From Marsupella aquatica (taxonomy: Eukaryota; Marchantiophyta): a DNA stretch of 64,000 nucleotides. Within the stretch, counting starts at the first letter, position 1, and every line of letters starts with the position of its first letter. The notes under the pieces were generated by a model. The model did no database searches. It saw only the letters and a program-made list of their open reading frames with translations, and was not told the origin of the DNA. The position numbers were made by a program, and so were the translations under genes. The stretch lies in contig OZ316892.1 of the NCBI GenBank assembly GCA_973895155.1, positions 22,382,001-22,446,000 of the forward strand, given 5' to 3'. Below are positions 58,246 to 64,000 of the stretch, piece after piece.

Positions 58246-61162
58246 ATGGAAGGGAATGCGGGAGGGATGGGAGATGGTGCCGGGCCATCAAGCAGCTATG
58301 GTGAAGTCATGGCTCAATTGTTTAGGGAGAAGGTGAGGCTCTCGCCGGAGGTTGCATTGCAGGTAGCCCAGCTCACTCAAGGACTGATCGACAGCTCCCA
58401 GAAGTTAGCCATCACTGATGCAGAAAAAGCTTTCCAAGCCAGACTCGAGGAGGAGAGATTGCAGAGGAAGAGGAAACGTAACACTAGGGAGGACGAGAGA
58501 GAGAGGCCAATGGAAGCCCTATCACCAAGACAAAAGGAGAAGAGCCTAAGGAGGGAGGCTCGGGCTGCAGAACGACAGAGAATTCAGGAGGAACGAAAGA
58601 AGGCAGAGGATAGGGCCAACCAAAATTGTTTCTGAATGAGGGAGGTGCTCCACTCTCCAGGAGTTATCGTTTGTTTGGGAGTCAAGTTAGGCAGATTGTG
58701 AGGTCTCATTTTGGCCCGATGGACTACTGGGGGAAGAAGAAGCAGGATGAGAGATTTCGAATTCGAGAGCAAATCAAAGAGAGATTTTTGAATGGGTCGT
58801 TTGTGGACGATCGATTCTTAAACAAAAAGATCTCAGTCTCACTTGCAGACATGCAAAATCATGTACGAGAGAAGATGCAAAAGTACCTGGCTGAATGCAA
58901 ACTGGATGAGGAGGTGATCAGGAAAGGGGGAAGCCCAGCTGGTGAGATTCCTGAGAATGCTTGGTGTGCCTGGCTTGAAGAAGAGTTGCAGGTTCGAGCT
59001 TGGCAAGCCACACAACGCTGGGAAGCTGAAATTCAAGCAGCTCAGAAGAAGATTGAACAAGGAGAGATGGTGAATACTGCACCCATGCATCAAGAACTTG
59101 AAGAATGGTCAGCAAAATCAGCCCTGCTTGGAGACCCACCATCCTGGCTAATGAAAGCTCTGTTGAGAGTAACAAAGAGGCCAAAGGTTACTCACAGAAT
59201 GGGGCAAGGCGGATCACAGCGTCTCAAGGCCGATTTTGTAAGTGCTCCATTCCCCTCCTCTCCATGCATTCCTTCAGCAGCATTCCTCCTCCCTAATCAC
59301 CTGAGGCCAATTGACGAATGCCTAACCCTTCCAAACCCGGGACAGGTCTTTGTATGCCTGTAGGTCGCTCGATCATGCCTTAGTTTTTTTTGCTTTCGGC
59401 ATGTAAGGTCCGATTCTAGTCCGATCCTCTAAGTATCGGATGCAGCATCGGACAATAAAAAAGAATCGGAACTGTCGAGGGTACCGATTCTATTAGTATC
59501 GGACATATTCAAATTTTTGAATAGTTTGTGCATGAACAGCTAAGTGTTCTTATGGGTCTTTGACGGTGAAGGTTTTATATAGGTGTTTAATTAGGCCAGG
59601 GTAGGGTTGCTATAATTGACCTTAGTATTGGGGGTGGCATATGGTTTGGGTGTGTAGGAGAAAGAGCACGGACGACCATTGTTGCCGGCAGAGAGAGAGC
59701 TGGCAAAGGAGCATGGTGCTCGGGCGCTAAAGATTCACATGGACGACATGTTGGCCTCGGTAAGTGCGGATATTAGAATGATTTGAAAGATGGCTTCATG
59801 CTGGTACGTATATTGCGGAATGACATATGGATTGGAGATTGTTACTATGTGCAGGATGAGTCAGGGGGTGAGGAGGACTTGGAGAGTGAGGAGGATGGTG
59901 AGGGGGAGGAGGATGAGGAGGATGCGGAGGATGATAGTGCTTTAGAGGGGAGTGTGGCCGAGGCTCCAGTACGAGGTTCTACTGGTGCACGTGGCCGGTC
60001 AGGACCCCGAGAGAGTGGACGTCACCAGTCTGGTCGGGGTGTAGGTGGCTCCACTCGCCGGATGGAGCATAGAGCAGGTGATATGCCTCCTTCTCGTTAG
60101 AGATTAGCCGGTAGGAGTGGACGGAGTGAGTCCTGGGTTCCAGCCACAGTAGGTCACAACCGAGGGGTTCGTAGTGAGTCTGGAGTTCTAGCCACAGCAG
60201 GTGGTCGAGTGAGGACTGGCCCTGGTGTTGTACCAGGTGGGTCTCGACAACGGGCTGGTGTTCATACTGGTCATGTCGTTGGCCAGTCAGGAGGTTCCGG
60301 CCGTAGTGGTGGAGGTGAGTCTCGCCCTGAGGGGGGTAGTGGTGGAGTTGTTGCACCTCGTCAGTTTAGGGCTGGCCCTGGTAGTGTACCAGCTGGTTCA
60401 CGACAGTCCGGGGGAGGCCTTGGTGGTCATGTGCCCACACCATCTCCTGTTCATAGTGGTGGTGTAGGCATCCAGTCTGGAGGTTCCGGCCGTAGTGGTG
60501 GAGGTGAGTCTCATCCTGAGGGGGGTAGTGGTGGAGTTGCTGCACCTCGTCAGTTTAGGGCTGGCCCTGGTAGTGTACCAGCTGGTTCGCGACAGTCCGG
60601 GGGAGGCCTTGGTGGTCATGTGCCGACACCATCTCCTGTTCATAGTGGTGGTGTAGGCATCCAGTCTGGAGGTTCCGGCCATAGTGGTGGAGGTGAGTCT
60701 CGCCCTAAGGGGGGTAGTGGTGGAGTTGCTGCACCTCATCAGTTTAGGGCTAGCCCTGGTAGTGTACCAGCTGGTTTGCAACAATCCGGGGGGGGCCTTG
60801 GTGGTCATGTGCCCACACCATATCCTATTCATAGTGGTGGTGTAGGCACCCAGTCGGGAGGTTCCCGTCATAGTGGTGGAGGTGAGACTCAGCCTGAGGG
60901 GGGTAGTGGTGGTGGTGCTGGAGGGGCTTCTTTCCACACTTGTGTCGGGGAAGGAGTGCCTTCCCATGGTTCAGGCGCATCTGGAGGTGGGGGAGTACCA
61001 GAGATTGCTTCTGCACCTCATCCACATGACGATGGAGGCAGATCAGGTAGCCACGACCATGATGTGCTACCTGGTGTGTCAGCGGTAGAGACTCATAGAG
61101 CAGAGCAGCCTAGTCGTTCCCGTGTGAAGAAGAGGAAGACGCGACATAGCTTGTATGGATAG
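58246..61162 (+). pseudogene. TNPA-like second CACTA gene, several exons, with Gly-rich repeat tail
   Basis: Exon 1 starts at 58,246 and encodes a charged helical protein with a KRKRNTRE basic patch. A frame change near 58,620 leads into NEGGAPLSRSYRLFG and PPSWL motifs, which recall the plant En/Spm accessory proteins. The exon ends at a GTAAGT donor (59,239). A small exon (about 59,663-59,760) is bounded by GTGTAG and GTAAGT. The last exon begins near 59,856 after ATGTGCAG with a very acidic stretch. A TAG at 60,098-60,100, one change from CAG, precedes a Gly/Ser/Arg tail built of 63-residue repeats to 61,162. TNPA binds subterminal motifs and helps TNP2. The family call rests on position and general features, not on a clear domain match. 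Confidence 0.55.
60291..61040 (+). repeat. 189-bp coding tandem repeat (63 residues), four units
   Basis: GAGGTTCCGG-type unit starts fall at 60,291, 60,480, 60,669 and 60,858, exactly 189 bp apart, so the frame is kept. Units encode GGSGRSGGGESRPEGGSGGV-like sequence and a PVHSGGVG element. The fourth is partly diverged. The antisense frame is open by chance of composition. Confidence 0.9.
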
Positions 61163-61499
61163 TGGACTAGGTAGACATGTATAGATCTAGTACCAGGCTA
61201 GCGAGGTGGATAGTTGGAGGGCATTATGTCCATTTGATATGCCCAGCCTTTAGCATAGCTGGCACTATGCATGGAGATGTTCTCCATTTTTTGTACTTTT
61301 GCCCTCGATATTTCATTTTTGTATATAAGATATAGTTATGCCGTGTCATGCCCGGGTTTCAAGGTACATAGTGTGCAATCAAAATTGATAGTCTCTCTTG
61401 ACTAAATGACCTCTCTAAACCCTAGATAAAAACTCAGTTAAAGAATTAAATTGCACCCCAATTAAACCCCCAATTAGCCCCCCATTTAAAATAGGCCCA

Positions 61500-61945
61500 A
61501 TCAAGCTCGCCAAATAGTTTCCGGGTAGATACCGATCCATATCCGATGCCACAATCATCGTACTTTTCCATCCCAAACGTATCGCAAAGTCCGATTCTAC
61601 TATAATCACAATTTCCGTTCCAAATAACATCGGACATTTCTGATGTTAAACCAATCGGTCATTTCCATGTCCAGAATATCGGTCTAGAATCGGACGCCTC
61701 CACTAACAGAAAATGCGTGAAACAGACATCCGATTACGCGGGCATCGGACATAGTGTTTCCCGACAGTTTAGGCGACGGAACTCCCGAATGTTTTGGTAT
61801 CGGTAGTTCCAATTAGTTTCCGATTGTCGTTTTCCGATAAAATGTATATCGGAAATTGCGATTCTTTTGGTATCGGACAGGTGAGATTTCCACGTCGGAT
61901 TTCCTGAAGGTGTCCGATCTAAATACAATCGGTAAAATGCCTCAA
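61500..61945. repeat. Right subterminal TCCGAT/ATCGGA motifs of the long CACTA
   Basis: Many inverted pairs such as GTCCGATTCTACTATAATCA, ATCGGACATTTC and TTCCGATAAAATGTATATCG. The element end follows within 15-40 bp. Confidence 0.8.
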
Positions 61946-61971
61946 AATGTACTAGTGATAACTAGTCGGCT

Positions 61972-62175
61972 TCACCGACACTGAGGACACAACCATGATC
62001 CACTAGGAATCACCTGCAATGGTGGTGTCAAACATGACATGTGCCATCCTCTAGAACACTTATCACAAATCAACATAGTAGCTGCTCCCTGAGCAGATCC
62101 ACACAACATACATTTCAAGCTAGCACGAACATGTGCCAAGCTTGGATCTACTGTACCATCAATGTTGGGAAGGTG
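61972..62175 (-). other. PHD finger segment following the gypsy integrase
   Basis: Read in the integrase frame past the TGA it has all eight zinc ligands in the C4HC3 order: CMLC, CDKC, WHMSC and WLCPQC, with the usual GWH and PPL spacing features, and ends in TGA at 61,972-61,974. PHD fingers read histone H3 tails, so it may steer integration to certain chromatin. It is too short and broken up to stand out as an open frame. Confidence 0.8.
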
Positions 62176-64000
62176 TCATGGTGCACAATTGCGCACATGA
62201 TCCTTCCAAACCATACCATCGCGTCCCTCCAACATCAGGACACCAGAAGGCAATACTTCACGCACACGTAAGATTGTCCGGCCTGCGGTCACATCAAGTG
62301 TCGTGGGTGCTATCTGCTGCAAATAAATATAATCACCAGCATGAAATTGCCGAATGCTTGCACGGTAACCTCCTCCACGAATAGTGGCATACCTCAAAGT
62401 ATCACGATGTTGGGCAATGGCAAGGTTGTCGAAAGCCATGGGCATCACTCGCTGAAATACCCATGCTCTCTCTAAACACACCTTGACCCAAACATCAGGA
62501 TCATCCAAGTTCACAATTGATGCAGCATCATGACGAATAGCTGCTGACAAATCTGGCTCTCTACCATAGAACAAAAATTAAGGTGAGAAGGATGCAAGTG
62601 ATGCTTGCCGACTGAAACGGTAGCCCATAGCTAACCAAGGTAGCTGGAGATCCCAATCTCCCAGATGACCAACTTGCAAGCCATACTTACGCAATCCTCT
62701 CTTCAGAGTTTGCACAACTCTCTCAGCTAATCCATCTGCCTCAAGATGATCACGAGAGGTAGTACGATGATCAATCAGAGCTTGTTCACACAACTCTCAA
62801 ACTCTCCATGGAACTCAGTTCCCTGATCAGTCAACACCTCAGCTGGTGCTCCAAAATGACTGAGTATACGATCCAAAAATGTAGCAGCAACTCCTCCACT
62901 GGCTTTATCTGGCAACGCCACTAGCTCAATCCACTTGGAGAAGTGCTCCACCATGACCAAAACATACCGATTATGACGTTGGGTAAGAGGTAATGGACCA
63001 GCAAAATCCAAAATCCAATGATATCCCAAACCCATGATCGGCAACGGGTGCAACTGGGGAGTGGGAGCATTAAATGATGCTCTCACTCTATCACATACCA
63101 CACACTTAGCTATCAACTGCTGGACATGAGTGTGCATACCACGCCACCAATACTGTGTCTGCTGCAAGCTGTAAGTGCACTTTACACCAAAGTGACCCAA
63201 CTCCTCGTGCGTATGTCGCACCAAATGTACTCTCTGTGATGGTTTTGGGACCACCAACACTCTACCATCATGCAGTACTCTCAAAAGATGGTTTCCCTCC
63301 CATCGAAACCTCTTGGCTCTCTGTAGAACCCTGTCACGTTCCTTGGCATCAACACTGCCAACAATAGAACCACTGCGCAGATATTCCAACACTCTCACAC
63401 CATTGTGAATATCTTGCTGTCCAGTAGTTACCTCACTAACATCCACATCTGAAGACTCATCATCCACTCCATCCAATGAGGTAGAGTCCACAGATCCACT
63501 GTATGCTGGCACCCAACAAAGAAAGGCAGATGCATGCCATCCTGGCACCATCTCCTTATTTGACTCATCATGCCATCTGGCTCCAGTCTCATCTTGCTGA
63601 CTGGTACATGGATTGCGGCTTAATCCATCTGCATCCAAGTTCACTTTTCCAGGCCTATGCACCACCTGGAAATCATACTCCTGTAACAACAATGCCCATC
63701 GTGCAAGCTTCCCTGTAAGCTTGTCAGACTCCATTAACCACTTAAGAGGCTGATGATCAGTGATCAAGGTGAAGGGGTTACCAAACAAGTAGCAACGAAA
63801 GTGTGCAACAACCCACACTGCTGCCAAACACTCTCCCTCATAAGAGCTATACTTAGCCTCTACTGAATTGTTTGATCTACTGGCATAAGCCACAACAAAC
63901 TCATTCCCCTCATCATCCTTCTGAGTCAGCACTGCTCCAAGTCCTACTCCACTCCAATTAGTGTGTAGCTGAAATGGTCTGCCTGAAATGGGTCTTCTCA
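61972..64000 (-). pseudogene. Ty3/gypsy pol (RNase H, integrase, PHD finger), partial at the window edge
   Basis: The window holds the 3' part of pol. Order: RNase H (YASRSNNSVEAKYSSYEGEC, ITDHQPLKWL), integrase zinc knuckle (HTHEELGH ... CVVC), integrase core (WILDFAGPLP, LTDQGTEFHGEF, then DGLAERVVQTLK with the catalytic Glu) and a C-terminal region. Integrase inserts the DNA copy into the genome. Damage: a one-base frameshift near 62,785 between the second Asp and the Glu, a TAA near 62,576, and a TGA at 62,176-62,178. RNase H appears to have Asn in place of the first catalytic Asp (HTNWS near 63,970). Beyond the TGA the same frame continues to 61,972 as a PHD finger. The rest of the element, including reverse transcriptase and 5' LTR, lies beyond 64,000. 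Confidence 0.92.

Larger units (their letters stand above)
51692..61957. mobile_element. Near-complete CACTA (En/Spm) element, 10,266 bp, ATA target duplication
   Basis: Begins CACTGGTACAT (one base off CACTAGTACAT) and ends ATGTACTAGTG, with ATA on both sides (51,689-51,691 and 61,958-61,960). It carries TNP2 on the minus strand, a SET-domain ORF within the TNP2 span, and a TNPA-like gene on the plus strand. TNP2 and TNPA each have an internal stop, so the copy may not be autonomous today. It is inserted in the gypsy element between its pol stop codon and polypurine tract. Confidence 0.92.

Noticed and set aside
60398-60967. 189-codon antisense frame across the Gly-rich repeats
   Set aside because: Antisense shadow of the 189-bp coding repeat.
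46537-61957. One 15.4 kb CACTA from the first CACTAGTACAT to the last ATGTACTAGTG
   Set aside because: The flanks do not match (GAG and ATA). Using the inner ends gives two elements with perfect duplications, GAG/GAG and ATA/ATA.
1-64000. tRNA, rRNA or origin sequences
   Set aside because: I looked for tRNA T-arm patterns and conserved rRNA words and found none that fold or match.

Overview
The window reads as a transposon-dense nuclear chromosome segment of a plant. The evidence is GT-AG introns, TATA boxes, a PIF/Harbinger transposase paired with a Myb/SANT-like gene, plant-type CACTA (En/Spm) TNP2 with its DUF4218/DUF4216-like tail, and Ty3/gypsy and Ty1/copia pieces. There are no operons, tRNA, rRNA or CRISPR arrays. 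The unusual element content makes me lean towards a non-angiosperm streptophyte (bryophyte, lycophyte, fern or alga), but this is inference and weak.

Layout. 0.7-2.5 kb: a tandem array of tiny genes, each encoding a near-identical acidic 25-residue peptide. Further intact copies lie at 31.4 kb (minus) and 34.0 kb (plus), inside an inverted duplication, each with its own TATA box. 3.9 kb: a foldback MITE. 5.0-8.6 kb: a decayed PIF/Harbinger transposase and, convergent to it, its Myb/SANT-like partner. 9.1-10.5 kb: GC-rich DNA without a recognisable gene.

10.7-24.1 kb: the most unusual locus. It is a roughly 13.4 kb DNA transposon bounded by about 30-bp inverted repeats. It carries a DUF7869-like RNase-H-fold transposase gene (plus), a convergent three-exon gene with a ParB-like domain and a beta-class DNA methyltransferase domain (minus), and an F-box-like gene (minus). 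Copies of a palindrome (TCCGATAAATTTATCGGA and variants) sit only inside this element, in introns, leaders and spacers. The genes are disabled by in-frame stops and a few frameshifts. A 1.7 kb solo LTR sits in the transposase intron.

24-44 kb: mostly gene-free, with degenerate repeats, a CACTA-like terminus, the inverted duplication with two micropeptide genes, and a solo copia LTR with a perfect AAGAT duplication. 44.7-49.7 kb: a non-autonomous element with many GGGATACGCGGTATCCC-like palindromes; a 1,659-bp CACTA deletion derivative (46,537-48,195, GAG duplication) is inserted in it.

50.7-64.0 kb: a Ty3/gypsy element on the minus strand, cut by the window end. Its integrase is followed by a PHD finger. 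A 10,266-bp CACTA element (51,692-61,957, ATA duplication) landed between the gypsy pol stop codon and its polypurine tract. This CACTA carries TNP2, a SET-domain ORF lying within the TNP2 gene span, and a TNPA-like gene with a Gly-rich tail of 189-bp repeats. Its ends hold inverted TCCGAT/ATCGGA motifs, presumably TNPA sites. The short CACTA shares its ends, motifs and a TNP2 fragment, so the long one (or an intact relative) could have mobilised it.
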